Positions 1-8,105 of a stretch of DNA of 11,086 nt are shown in pieces. Source of the DNA: Acidocella sp. (lineage in GTDB: Bacteria; Pseudomonadota; Alphaproteobacteria; Acetobacterales; Acetobacteraceae); the NCBI GenBank assembly GCA_029077775.1, contig JAQNCU010000065.1, forward strand, positions 1 through 11,086. The letters are read 5' to 3'. The translations under genes and the position numbers were made by a program. The notes under the pieces are model-generated. The model saw nothing but the letters and a program-made list of their open reading frames with translations, did no database searches and was not told where the DNA came from. The stretch's first letter is position 1. Each line of letters opens with the position of its first letter.

Positions 1-62
1 TGACGATCCATGAGGCCAGGATAAAATCCTATGTGAACTGAGTATATGGGGATCAAACCGGC

Positions 63-2456
63 TCAGCGCCAGGGTTGCTCGGGCCAGTCATGCTTTGGGT
101 AACGGCCGCGCATGTCGCGCCTGGCATCGGCCCAGCCGCCGCGCCAGAAGCCGGGCAGGTCCGCGGTGATGGCGATGGGCCGGCCGGCCGGTGAGAGCAG
201 CGCGATTTGCAGGGGGATTTTGCCGCCCGCCAGTTGGGGCGTGCTGTCCAGCCCGTAAAACGTGCGGGCGCGGGCGCTGGCCAGCGGGATGGGGCCGGAA
301 TAATCGATGGGCACCACCCCGCCGGGCAAATGCAAAGCGGTGGGCAAAGCCTGGTCGAGCCGTTTGGCCTGGGCCGGGGTGAGGGTGGCGCGCAGGACCG
401 CGTGCAGGTCGAGTTGCTGGGCCTGGGCGATGTTGGTCATGCCCGCGAGATACGGGGCGAGCCAGGTTTGGGCGGTGGTGGCCAGCGCGGCGCGGCAGAG
501 ATCCGGCAGGCTGGCATCATGTGTCCGCAACAAGGCCACGCGGGCGCACAGGGCCGTGGCGGCAGGGCTCCATGGCAGGCTGTCGATCCGACGGGCGAGG
601 GCATCGGCCAGGGCGGATTGCATCTCATCGGGCGGGGTGGGGATGAAGCGGTCCGACAGGATGAGCGTGCCGAGGCGGGTACGCTCACGGGTAATGACAC
701 CGCCGCTGACGGCATCGAAGCCGGATTCGAGGGTGGTGCGGCAGCGGGCGCGCAAGTAATCGGGCAGTGCATCGGCGTTGAGCGCGGCGGCGAGACGGAT
801 TTTGCCACCCTTGCCGTCAATGGCGGCGGCAACGATGAGGCGGGCGCGGCCAAGGCTGTCTGCGGGCCCGAGAGAGGCGCTGCCGCCGCCGGACAGGCGG
901 TATTCCCCGGGCGCACCACGCGCCTGGCCGATCCGGTCCGGGAAGGCGCAGGCGAGCAGCGCGCCGGGGTCACCCGCACCCGCGATGTCGGGCAGGTTCA
1001 GCCGGTTCCGGTACAGACGGGCGGCGTGGGCAATCCGCGTGATGATCGGGTTGTGGCCGCTTTTGTCCGCCAGAGCCTTAAGGCGCAGCGCGATATCCGC
1101 CGAGGCGTCGCGGCCCAAAATATCCCGCTCCTCAAGGATAGCGGCGAGGTCGGCGGCGCGCGCGCGGGCTGGTTTGTCGGGGGCGGCGAGCATCATGGCA
1201 CTCAGGCGCGGGGCGGCGCGCAGGCGCGACATCTCCCGCCCGAGGGGTGTGAGCTTGCCGGACTCGTCCAGCGCGCCGAGCGTTGTGAGCAGGGCGGTGG
1301 CCGCGGCGAGCGGGCCATGCGGTGGCGCATCGGGGAAGGGCAGGCTGGACGGTGGCTCCCCCCAGGCGGCGCAGGCCAAAGCGAGGCCGGAAAGCTCGGC
1401 CTCAAAAATCTCCGGGCGGTCAAACGGGGCGAAGCCGCGATGCAGGGCCTCGGACCAGAGCCTTATGGCCACACCCGGCCCCTCGCGGCCCGCGCGGCCC
1501 GCGCGCTGCGTGGCGGCGGCGCGGCTGATGCGCAAGGTGGCAAGGCGGGTGAGGCCAGACCCAGGGTCGAGCCTGGGGCTGCGGCGATACCCGCCATCGA
1601 TGACGATGCGCACGCCGGGGACCGTGAGCGAGGTCTCCGCGATGGCGGTGGCGAGCACCACGCGGCGGCGGTCATGTTCGCGCAGGGCCAGATCCTGGGC
1701 GGCGGGGGAGAGGTCTCCGTGCAGTGGCAGCACCAAAGCGGGGCAACCCGCAAGGGCTGCCTCCGTCCGGCGGATTTCTGCCATGCCGGGCAGGAACACC
1801 AATATATCGCCGGTGTGGTTAGCGAGTGCCGCGCGCACGGCTTTGGCGGCTTCATCCGGCAGGTCGCGCAAATTGGCGATGTCGCGCTTGGTGTGCGTGG
1901 TCTCCACCGGGAACATCCGCCCGGCGCTGGTGATGATGTCGGCATCGAGCATGGCGGCGAGCCGCTCGGCCTGTGCCGTGGCGGACATCGCGAGGATGCG
2001 CAGATCATGCGGGCGCAGGCTGCGTTGCAAATCACGCGTGAGGGCGAAAGCGAGGTCGGATTCCAGCGCGCGCTCATGGATTTCATCGAAGATCACCAGC
2101 CCGATGCCGGAAAGGCCGGGGTCGGCCAGCAGGCGGCTGGTCAGCAGGCCCTCGGTGATGACCTCGACGATGGTGGCGGGGCCGGTGGCGGAATCAAGCC
2201 GGGTACGAAAGCCGATGCGGGTGCCCACAGGCTCCCCCAGGGTTGCCGACATGCGCGTGGCGGCGGCGCGGGCGGCCAGGCGGCGGGGCTCCAGAAGCAG
2301 GATTTTGCTGCCGATATCGGCGTCGAGCAGTGCCAGCGGAACGGCGGTGGTTTTGCCCGCACCCGGCGGGGCGACGAGCACGGCGTTGCGCTGCCGGGTG
2401 AGCAAGGTTTCAAGCAAAGCCGGGATGACATCGTTGATCGGCAGGTCAGGGATCAT
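63..2456 (-). CDS. hrpB: ATP-dependent DExH helicase HrpB
   Basis: This encodes a 797-aa DEAH-type nucleic-acid helicase of the HrpB family, which in bacteria is cytosolic and of poorly defined physiological role (RNA helicase by homology). From the Met at 2456, the Walker A motif GAGKT is at residues 32-36, DEIH at 124-127, SAT at 158-160, the motif V region ATAIAETSLTVPG near 269-281, and motif VI QRAGRAGR at 317-324. The C-terminus has the HrpB signature GRYPKHDWPEQP next to the stop. I prefer the start at 2456 because MIPDLPINDVIPALL matches the usual HrpB N-terminus; no good ribosome binding site is seen. An in-frame Met at 2504 would give 813 aa and overlap the start of the divergent gene. 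The frame is open further upstream to 2672, but that part is antisense to the neighbour. Length fits the family (about 800-840 aa). Confidence 0.95.
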   Translation of the reverse strand: MIPDLPINDVIPALLETLLTRQRNAVLVAPPGAGKTTAVPLALLDADIGSKILLLEPRRLAARAAATRMSATLGEPVGTRIGFRTRLDSATGPATIVEVITEGLLTSRLLADPGLSGIGLVIFDEIHERALESDLAFALTRDLQRSLRPHDLRILAMSATAQAERLAAMLDADIITSAGRMFPVETTHTKRDIANLRDLPDEAAKAVRAALANHTGDILVFLPGMAEIRRTEAALAGCPALVLPLHGDLSPAAQDLALREHDRRRVVLATAIAETSLTVPGVRIVIDGGYRRSPRLDPGSGLTRLATLRISRAAATQRAGRAGREGPGVAIRLWSEALHRGFAPFDRPEIFEAELSGLALACAAWGEPPSSLPFPDAPPHGPLAAATALLTTLGALDESGKLTPLGREMSRLRAAPRLSAMMLAAPDKPARARAADLAAILEERDILGRDASADIALRLKALADKSGHNPIITRIAHAARLYRNRLNLPDIAGAGDPGALLACAFPDRIGQARGAPGEYRLSGGGSASLGPADSLGRARLIVAAAIDGKGGKIRLAAALNADALPDYLRARCRTTLESGFDAVSGGVITRERTRLGTLILSDRFIPTPPDEMQSALADALARRIDSLPWSPAATALCARVALLRTHDASLPDLCRAALATTAQTWLAPYLAGMTNIAQAQQLDLHAVLRATLTPAQAKRLDQALPTALHLPGGVVPIDYSGPIPLASARARTFYGLDSTPQLAGGKIPLQIALLSPAGRPIAITADLPGFWRGGWADARRDMRGRYPKHDWPEQPWR

Positions 2457-2502
2457 GGGTGCGGGGATACCATCAGCGCGCGCGCCGTGCGATGAGGGGG
2501 TC
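2457..2502. promoter_or_regulatory. short divergent intergenic gap between hrpB and dsbD
   Basis: About 46 bp separate the preferred hrpB start from the dsbD start. Any promoters for the two genes must lie here or inside the opposite coding region. I could not find convincing -35/-10 pairs on either strand. The only clear signal is the purine-rich GATGAGGGGG at 2491-2500, a plausible ribosome binding site for the rightward gene. Confidence 0.4.
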
Positions 2503-4395
2503 ATGCGGCTTTTCGCGGTATGGGTCTGGGTGATGCTGGGCGGGGCGTTGCTGCCCGGTTTGGCTTTTGGCGCGGCCAGCCCTTGGTTTGTCACGCCGCG
2601 CGACCAGGTCCGGTTGATCTCAAAAAGCGATATGGCGGTGGGCGGGGCGGTGGCACTGGCGCTCGAATACAAAATCGCGCCGGGGTGGCATATTTATTGG
2701 TCGAACCCTGGGGATGCCGGGTTGCCGCCGCAAATTAGCGGGAACGTGAGCGCCGGGGCGCTGGCCTTTCCGCCGCCGGAATTGCTGGTCCAGGGGCCGG
2801 TCACGGATTATGTGCTCTCAGGCCATGTGGTGCTGCCGTTCAGCGCCACCCATGTGGGCAGCCAGGTGGTGATCAACGCGCGTTGGCTGGTGTGCGCGGA
2901 TGTGTGCGTGCCAGAGCAAACGCGGTTTGTGCTGCACCTGACAGGCGGGAAATCCGCGCAGGCAAACTTGTTCACGCCGCCGGTGATCGTGCCCTCGCCG
3001 TTTGCGGTGTCGATCACGCCGGATGGGGCGTTGCGGCTGCGTGGGTTGGGGCCCGGGCAGGTGTCGGCGGCGCGGTTTTTCCCCGCGCAAGCGGGGATGA
3101 TCAAGACCGACGCGCCGCAGAGGCTGGGCTTCGATGCGGCGGGGATGGTGCTGCGGCTGGCCTTGGCGCCACATGGTTTGCCGCCTGCCGGGGTGCTGGA
3201 ACTGACCGACCCTGCCGGGGCGATGCAGGCCCTGGCGGTTAAGCCCATGGTGGTCACCGCGCCGGTGCATCTGCCTTATGTGCTGCTGGCGTTTCTGGGG
3301 GGGTTGATCCTGAACCTCATGCCCTGCGTGTTCCCGGTACTGGCGATAAAGGCATTGGCGATGGCGCGGCTGGGCGGGGCGCGGGGGCATATACGGCGGG
3401 AGGCTTTGGGTTATGCCGGGGGCGTCGTGGCCTCGATGTTGGGGCTTGGGCTGGTCATGCTCGGGTTGCGCGGGCTGGGTGTGGCGGCGGGGTGGGGGTT
3501 TCAGTTCCAGTCGCCCTGGTTTGTCGGGCTGATCGCGCTGATGTTTTTCGCCATCGGGCTGAGCCTGTTGGGCGTGTTTGCCGTCCAGATGCCAGGGGTT
3601 TTGCGGCATGTGCCTGCCCAGGGGAGCTTTGCGACCGGGGTGCTGGCAGTGTTAACGGCTACACCCTGCACCGCGCCGTTTATGGGCGGGGCGATGGCGG
3701 CGGCGCTGGGGGCGCCGGTTTTCGCGGCGTTGGGGATATTTCTGGGGCTGGGTTTGGGGCTGGCCGCACCGGTGCTGGTGCTGGCGATGGCACCCGGGCT
3801 GGCGGCACGCCTGCCGCGCCCGGGGCCGTGGATGATCAGGCTGCAACGGGCGCTGGGCGTGCCGATGCTGGCGGCGTGTGTGTGGCTAGGCTGGGTGCTG
3901 TACCACCAGTCCGGCTGGCCCGGGGTGGGGTGGCTGGCGGTGGGTGCGGCGATACTGGCCGTGGCGGTGAGCCGCCCGGGCTGGCGCGTGGCGGCATTGG
4001 CCAGCCTGCTGGTGTTGCCGATGCTGCGTGAGGCCCCAGGGGCGACACTCAGCCTGCCCGGGTCCGCACCCTATACGGCGGCGCGGCTGGCGGCTTTGCG
4101 CGCCGCCGGGCGGCCCGTGTTTATCGACGCGACGGCGGCCTGGTGCGTGACCTGCCTGGTGAACGAGGCAACGACCCTCGCCACACCGCCCATACAGGCG
4201 GCATTCAAGGCGCACCACGTCGCCGTGCTGGTGGCGGACTGGACGGATAAAAACCCCCAAATCACCGCCCTGCTGGCCGCGAACGGCCGCAGCGGCGTGC
4301 CGCTGTATTTATATTATGCGCCCGGTGCGGTGGTGCCTGTGGTGTTGCCGCAGGTGTTGGATGACGCGGTGGTGGCGGTGGCGCTGGGGCGTTGA
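2503..4395 (+). CDS. dsbD: DsbD/ScsB-family thiol:disulfide transporter (protein-disulfide reductase)
   Basis: This 630-aa inner-membrane protein is expected to carry electrons from cytoplasmic thioredoxin across the membrane to periplasmic thiol proteins. A signal peptide covers residues 1 to about 24. The periplasmic N-domain (about 25-250) contains WHIYWSNPGDAG and a Cys pair C131-ADV-C135. The transmembrane domain (about 256-507) carries the two conserved cysteines in NLMPCVFP (C275) and TATPCTAPF (C389). The C-terminal thioredoxin-like domain has the WCVTC site (C548 and C551). All cysteines needed for the three-step relay are present. The N-domain pair is spaced CxxxC, unlike the wider spacing I recall for E. 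coli DsbD (C103/C109), and the WSNPGDAG context looks more like the ScsB branch. The start at 2503 is set by the signal peptide and an upstream GAGGGGG; the frame is open far upstream, but only as antisense to hrpB. It ends 10 bp from the convergent tldD stop. Likely clients are cytochrome c maturation or metal-stress thiol proteins (inference). Confidence 0.93.
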   Translation: MRLFAVWVWVMLGGALLPGLAFGAASPWFVTPRDQVRLISKSDMAVGGAVALALEYKIAPGWHIYWSNPGDAGLPPQISGNVSAGALAFPPPELLVQGPVTDYVLSGHVVLPFSATHVGSQVVINARWLVCADVCVPEQTRFVLHLTGGKSAQANLFTPPVIVPSPFAVSITPDGALRLRGLGPGQVSAARFFPAQAGMIKTDAPQRLGFDAAGMVLRLALAPHGLPPAGVLELTDPAGAMQALAVKPMVVTAPVHLPYVLLAFLGGLILNLMPCVFPVLAIKALAMARLGGARGHIRREALGYAGGVVASMLGLGLVMLGLRGLGVAAGWGFQFQSPWFVGLIALMFFAIGLSLLGVFAVQMPGVLRHVPAQGSFATGVLAVLTATPCTAPFMGGAMAAALGAPVFAALGIFLGLGLGLAAPVLVLAMAPGLAARLPRPGPWMIRLQRALGVPMLAACVWLGWVLYHQSGWPGVGWLAVGAAILAVAVSRPGWRVAALASLLVLPMLREAPGATLSLPGSAPYTAARLAALRAAGRPVFIDATAAWCVTCLVNEATTLATPPIQAAFKAHHVAVLVADWTDKNPQITALLAANGRSGVPLYLYYAPGAVVPVVLPQVLDDAVVAVALGR

Positions 4396-4405
4396 GCGGG
4401 GGTGA

Positions 4406-5842
4406 TCACGCCGCGGTGCCGCCGATGGTGAGGCCGGACATTTTCATGGTGGGTTGGCCGACGCCGACGGGCACGCCCTGGCCGTTTTTGCCGCAGGTGC
4501 CGATGCCGGGGTCAAGTTCCGGGTCGTTGCCGATCATCTCGACCTTGGTGAGCGCGTCCGGCCCGTTGCCGATCAGGGTCGCACCTTTCACCGGCGCGGT
4601 GATTTTGCCGTCCTCGATCATGTAAGCCTCGGACGCTGAGAAAACGAATTTGCCGGAGGTGATATCGACCTGCCCGCCGCCGAAATTCACGGCATAAAGG
4701 CCGCGTTTGACGGATTTGATCATATCCTCGCGCGTCGCGGCGCCAGCCAGCATGATGGTGTTGGTCATGCGCGGCATGGGCGCGTGGGCATAGGATTGGC
4801 GGCGGCCATTGCCGGTGGGGCGCATGTTCATCAGCCGCGCGTTCTGGCGGTCCTGGATGAAGCCTGTGAGGATGCCATCCTCGATCAAAGTGGTGCGGGA
4901 TGTGGGGGTGCCCTCGTCGTCGATGGTGAGCGAGCCCCGCCGGTCCGCCAGGGTGCCGTCATCGACCACCGTAACGCCGGGCGCGGCGATGCGGCTCCCC
5001 ATAAGGCCCGCGAAAGCCGAGGTTTGTTTGCGGTTGAAATCGCCCTCAAGCCCGTGGCCGATGGCCTCATGCAGCAAAATTCCGGGCCAGCCCGCACCGA
5101 GCACGACCGGCATTTCACCGGCGGGGGCGGGGATGGAGGCGAGGTTGACGGCGGCCTGGCGGATCGCCTCAGCCACCGCGGCCTGCCAGAATGCGGGCGC
5201 GATAAGCGGGGCATAGGAAGTACGCCCGCCCGCCCCGTGGGAGCCGGATTCGCGGCGGCCATTTTGTTCCAGCACCACCGAGATGTTGAGCCGGACCAGC
5301 GGGCGTAAATCAGCCAGGCGGGTGCCATCGGCGCGGATGATCTCAACCACCTGCCATTCCCCGGCGATGCTGGCCATGACCTGGATCACGCGGGGATCAG
5401 CCGCGCGGGCGAAGGCGTCGATCTCCTGCAACAAGGCCGCGCGGGTGGAAAAGGGCATTTCGGCCAGGGGGTTGAGCCCGGCATATAGTGGCGCCGAGGC
5501 AGCCTTGGGGCCAGATGCGGTGGCGGAAACCTCATTCGCGCGGGCGGATTTTATGGTGTGCGCGGCGCGGGCCAGGGCTTCATCGGAGATGTCTCCGGCA
5601 TGCGCGTAATAGCTCGCCTCCCCCAAAATGGCGCGCAGGCCAAAGCCGCGCCGTGTGTCGAAACTGGCCGCGCGGATGCGGCCGTCATCGAGGTTGATGG
5701 ATTCAGATTCCCGGTATTCAAGGAATAACTCACCGTCATCCGCGCCATCGGTGGCGGTGGCGATGTGGCGGGCGGCGATGTGCGGGTCGAGCCCGGTGGC
5801 GCTGTGGAAGAGTTTGTCGGCGGTGGAAAGGGCCTCGGACAT
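4406..5842 (-). CDS. tldD: TldD metalloprotease
   Basis: This is a 478-aa zinc metalloprotease subunit of the TldD/PmbA (U62) family. In E. coli, TldD works with TldE (PmbA) to degrade unfolded peptides such as the microcin B17 precursor and the CcdA antitoxin. The metal site HEAIGH is at residues 258-263, followed by GLEGDFNRK. The C-terminal part has GTCGKNGQGVPVGVGQP with Cys450, in the position of the third zinc ligand. The length matches E. coli TldD. The ATG at 5842 overlaps the upstream ctaA stop as TAATG and has GGAG about 7 nt upstream (inside ctaA), so translation is probably coupled to ctaA. No PmbA partner gene lies in this window. In many alphaproteobacteria tldD sits near cytochrome oxidase genes, so its place behind two ctaA genes is in keeping. 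Confidence 0.96.
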   Translation of the reverse strand: MSEALSTADKLFHSATGLDPHIAARHIATATDGADDGELFLEYRESESINLDDGRIRAASFDTRRGFGLRAILGEASYYAHAGDISDEALARAAHTIKSARANEVSATASGPKAASAPLYAGLNPLAEMPFSTRAALLQEIDAFARAADPRVIQVMASIAGEWQVVEIIRADGTRLADLRPLVRLNISVVLEQNGRRESGSHGAGGRTSYAPLIAPAFWQAAVAEAIRQAAVNLASIPAPAGEMPVVLGAGWPGILLHEAIGHGLEGDFNRKQTSAFAGLMGSRIAAPGVTVVDDGTLADRRGSLTIDDEGTPTSRTTLIEDGILTGFIQDRQNARLMNMRPTGNGRRQSYAHAPMPRMTNTIMLAGAATREDMIKSVKRGLYAVNFGGGQVDITSGKFVFSASEAYMIEDGKITAPVKGATLIGNGPDALTKVEMIGNDPELDPGIGTCGKNGQGVPVGVGQPTMKMSGLTIGGTAA

Positions 5843-6921
5843 TATTCGGCTCCGGCAAAAACATGTTCAGGGATGATCATGCGCTGGGTGGCGGGGGCGC
5901 GCAAATGGTGGCGGGTGGCGATGAGGGTGCAGAATAACAGCGTGGCGTTGAGTTCATGCAGATAGCCGATTTCAGGCGCGGCGAGGATGAGGGCGGCCAT
6001 GCCGAGCAGATATTGCAGCGCGATGAGCCCGGCGGCGATGAGAAACAGGTCGCGCAAGGCGGGTGGCAGGGGGCGGCGCAGCCCGGCGATGGCGGTGCTG
6101 AGCACCGAGATGAGCGCGATGGTGGCGAGTAGACGGTGGAAGAACTGCACATTGCCCTGGTTGGCGAGGAAATTCATCCAGACCGGGTGCAGCGCGAACA
6201 GGCCCGGCGGGGTGACGTGCCCGTCCATGAGCGGGAAGCTGTTATAGACCATAATGGCGTTGGTGGCCGCGACCAGCGCGCCGAAGGACATGGTGAGAAA
6301 CACCAGAACGAGGCTGGCGGTGAGCCCCCGGCGCAGGGTTGTGCTGTGGGGCACGGGCACCGGGTTGGGCGTGCGCAGGGAACAGGCGGTCCAGAGCAGT
6401 GCTGCGAGGATGAGCATGGCCACGATGAAATGCGGCGCTGCCAGAGCGGGCGGCGGGGTGAGCACGCCCGGTTGCCGCCCGCTGATCACAATGACCCAGC
6501 CAAACGCCGCCTGCGCGCCGCCCGCCGCGAAAATGGCGAGCAGGCGCAAAGCCAGGCGCGTGGTCAGCAGGCCGCGCCACCAGAACCAGGCAAGCGGCAG
6601 CGCGAAGGCCAGCGCGATCAGGCGGCCCCAGACACGATCGAGGAAATTAGCCCAGAAGAGCGCATGGAAACTGGCGGTGCTGATCGGGTTTGCGTGATAG
6701 GCGGCGGTTTGCTGGTAGCGCGCGAACATCGCCGCCCAGGACCCGGCATTCAGCGGCGGGATAAAGCCTGTGAAGGGCCGCCAGTCCTGCATGATGAACC
6801 CGGCATCCAGCGTGCGGATATGGCCGCCGCCCGCGACCATGCCGAAGACCATGGCGCAGATGAGAAACAGCCAATTGGCGACCAGCCTGTTGGCCCCCAA
6901 TTGAGCTGTTGGAGCGTTCAC
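5842..6921 (-). CDS. ctaA: CtaA/COX15-type heme A synthase paralogue lacking the N-half Glu/His pair
   Basis: This is a 359-aa polytopic membrane protein, about eight membrane segments, of the COX15/CtaA family that oxidises heme O to heme A. Three of the four family histidines are in place: H164 (APHFIVAM), H262 (FFHRLLA) and H322 (LHELNA). The second-half loop motif VYNSFPLMDG (225-234) is canonical. The first-half site is altered. Where the family has E-x-x-H-R-x-W-G-R, this protein has N92-F-L-D95-RVWGR, and the usual GGxTRxxxSGLS is GGHIRTLDAGFI. In Bacillus CtaA these residues (E57, H60) are needed for catalysis, so this copy alone may be inactive. It starts with GTG at 6921, overlapping the upstream ctaA stop as GTGA, and ends in a TAATG overlap with tldD. 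It most likely works with its neighbour; an ordinary active enzyme cannot be excluded without alignment. Confidence 0.88.
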   Translation of the reverse strand: MNAPTAQLGANRLVANWLFLICAMVFGMVAGGGHIRTLDAGFIMQDWRPFTGFIPPLNAGSWAAMFARYQQTAAYHANPISTASFHALFWANFLDRVWGRLIALAFALPLAWFWWRGLLTTRLALRLLAIFAAGGAQAAFGWVIVISGRQPGVLTPPPALAAPHFIVAMLILAALLWTACSLRTPNPVPVPHSTTLRRGLTASLVLVFLTMSFGALVAATNAIMVYNSFPLMDGHVTPPGLFALHPVWMNFLANQGNVQFFHRLLATIALISVLSTAIAGLRRPLPPALRDLFLIAAGLIALQYLLGMAALILAAPEIGYLHELNATLLFCTLIATRHHLRAPATQRMIIPEHVFAGAE

Positions 6922-7988
6922 CGTGTCGCACCGCGCAGATTATGGATCATATAGATCATGGCGCTGAGGAGGAGCACGGCGTTAAGCTGGTGGGCGACGC
7001 CAATATCAATGAATTTCGAGGCGAGCGCGGTGACGCCGAGGATGAATTGCAAAATCACTAACCCGCCGATCATCAACCCGGCATCACGCACCGGGGCAGG
7101 CACGCGCCCGCGCAGAGCCATGACCGTGGTGGTGAGAATGGCGAGCACGGTGAGTGCCGCAAGGCTCTGGTGGTTGAACAGAATGGCGGCTCTATCAGTG
7201 AAAAACCCGAGATGCGGGTAGCCGGGCGGCGGCGCGCCCATGCCCGCCCCGGTGGCCGGGTTGAACACGCTGATAGCATGGGTACCCGAGACGAATGTGC
7301 CCGCCAGCATGGTGAGCACCAGCGCGGTGGCGGCGATATGGGTGGTGATTTTCAGCCGCTTCGCACCGGGGATGCGGGCCGGCACCGGGCGCAGCACGGT
7401 AAGTGCGGTCCACAATATGGCCGCGAGCAAAACCATCGCGAAAGAAAAATGCAGGCAAAGCCGCCAGGGCTGCACGGCGGTACTGTTGGGGTCAAACCCG
7501 GAGGATACCATGAACCAGCCTATCGCCCCCTGCAGGCCGCCCAGCACGAAAAGCAGCGCCAGCCGGGGGATGAGACGGCGCTCTACCCGGCGGGTGAGGA
7601 TGAGGGCGAGCAAGGGCAGAAAAAACACAAGCCCGATGAGACGGCCCCACAGCCTGTGGATATATTCCGGCCAGAACAGCGCCTTAAACCCCGCGAGACC
7701 CATACCCGGGTGCAGCAGGCGGTATTGCGGGATGGTCTGGTACAGCGCGAACACACGGTTCCAGGCGTTCTGGGTAAGCGGCGGGATAATGCCCGTGACC
7801 GGCGCCCAATCCATGATCGAGAGGCCGGAGCCGGAATCCCGCGTGTAGCCGCCAATGCCGACCATGATCCAGATCATGAAGCAGACGGAAAACAGCCAGG
7901 CGGCGACCAGGCGGCGCGATTGCGCGGTGGCGGCGCGCGATGTGCCAGGCGGCGAGGCATAGGGGGTGTTGAGCATGATGTCTGACAA
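6918..7988 (-). CDS. ctaA: CtaA/COX15-type heme A synthase, catalytic-residue-bearing copy
   Basis: This is a 356-aa membrane protein of the COX15/CtaA family, first gene of the ctaA-ctaA-tldD operon. The N-terminal half is canonical: GGYTRDSGSGLS near residues 46-57, PVTGIIPPL, and E108-YI-H111-RLWGR. The other histidines are H180 (CLHFSFAM), H273 (FNHQSLA) and H333 (VAHQLNA). The loop that usually reads YNTFPLMDG in the second half is replaced by a Gly/Pro-rich stretch, FNPATGAGMGAPPPGYP. I chose the TTG at 7988 because AGGAG lies exactly 7 nt upstream (7996-8000). The ATG at 7976, four codons on (352 aa), has no such site. The frame stays open upstream to 8093 without a ribosome site. The stop overlaps the next ctaA as GTGA. 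Product expected: heme A for an aa3- or ba-type terminal oxidase. Confidence 0.9.
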   Translation of the reverse strand: MSDIMLNTPYASPPGTSRAATAQSRRLVAAWLFSVCFMIWIMVGIGGYTRDSGSGLSIMDWAPVTGIIPPLTQNAWNRVFALYQTIPQYRLLHPGMGLAGFKALFWPEYIHRLWGRLIGLVFFLPLLALILTRRVERRLIPRLALLFVLGGLQGAIGWFMVSSGFDPNSTAVQPWRLCLHFSFAMVLLAAILWTALTVLRPVPARIPGAKRLKITTHIAATALVLTMLAGTFVSGTHAISVFNPATGAGMGAPPPGYPHLGFFTDRAAILFNHQSLAALTVLAILTTTVMALRGRVPAPVRDAGLMIGGLVILQFILGVTALASKFIDIGVAHQLNAVLLLSAMIYMIHNLRGATR

Positions 7989-7995
7989 AGCGGGG

Positions 7996-8000
7996 CTCCT
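7996..8000 (-). promoter_or_regulatory. ribosome binding site deciding a TTG start of ctaA
   Basis: AGGAG on the minus strand ends 7 nt before TTG at 7988. The next in-frame ATG (7976) would place this site too far away, so the TTG codon is favoured. Confidence 0.65.
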
Positions 8001-8048
8001 GTGGCAAGAGATATGAGCATGGGTTCGGCGGAGTCCAGAGGTGAGACG

Positions 8049-8077
8049 GCTATACAGTTCGGGCCGATCTCTGAAAG
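8049..8077 (-). promoter_or_regulatory. possible weak promoter for the ctaA-ctaA-tldD operon
   Basis: On the minus strand CTTTCA (8077-8072) and TATAGC (8054-8049) are separated by 17 bp, giving a leader of roughly 50 nt before the TTG start. The match to the sigma70 consensus is only partial (3/6 and 4/6). It lies in the only sizeable gap upstream of the operon (7989-8105), which is the main reason to list it. Confidence 0.3.
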
Positions 8078-8105
8078 GGCGATTTCCGATCAATCAGAAA
8101 ACGCT

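Noticed and set aside
18..30. Small inverted repeat AGGATAAAATCCT after the hrpB stop, considered as a terminator.
   Set aside because: Only a 5-bp AT-rich stem with no T-run, so it is not a credible intrinsic terminator.
207..2495. A 762-codon plus-strand ORF.
   Set aside because: It lies opposite the clear HrpB motifs; its Gly/Arg/Gln-rich composition is typical of a GC-rich antisense frame.
778..2502. The dsbD frame stays open for 575 codons upstream of ATG 2503.
   Set aside because: It is the antisense shadow of hrpB, rich in Arg/Ser/Ala with no domain, and the signal peptide begins exactly at 2503.
2457..2672. N-terminal extension of hrpB.
   Set aside because: It overlaps the dsbD signal-peptide region, lacks family similarity, and has no ribosome site.
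4396..4405. A shared terminator between the convergent dsbD and tldD genes.
   Set aside because: The gap is only 10 bp and I see no hairpin with a T-run around it.
6136..6954. A 272-codon plus-strand ORF opposite the second ctaA.
   Set aside because: Charged, low-complexity antisense frame with no recognisable domain.
7989..8093. Extension of the first ctaA to a Met at 8093.
   Set aside because: The added residues are not family-like, no ribosome site precedes them, and AGGAG-TTG at 7988 is much better.
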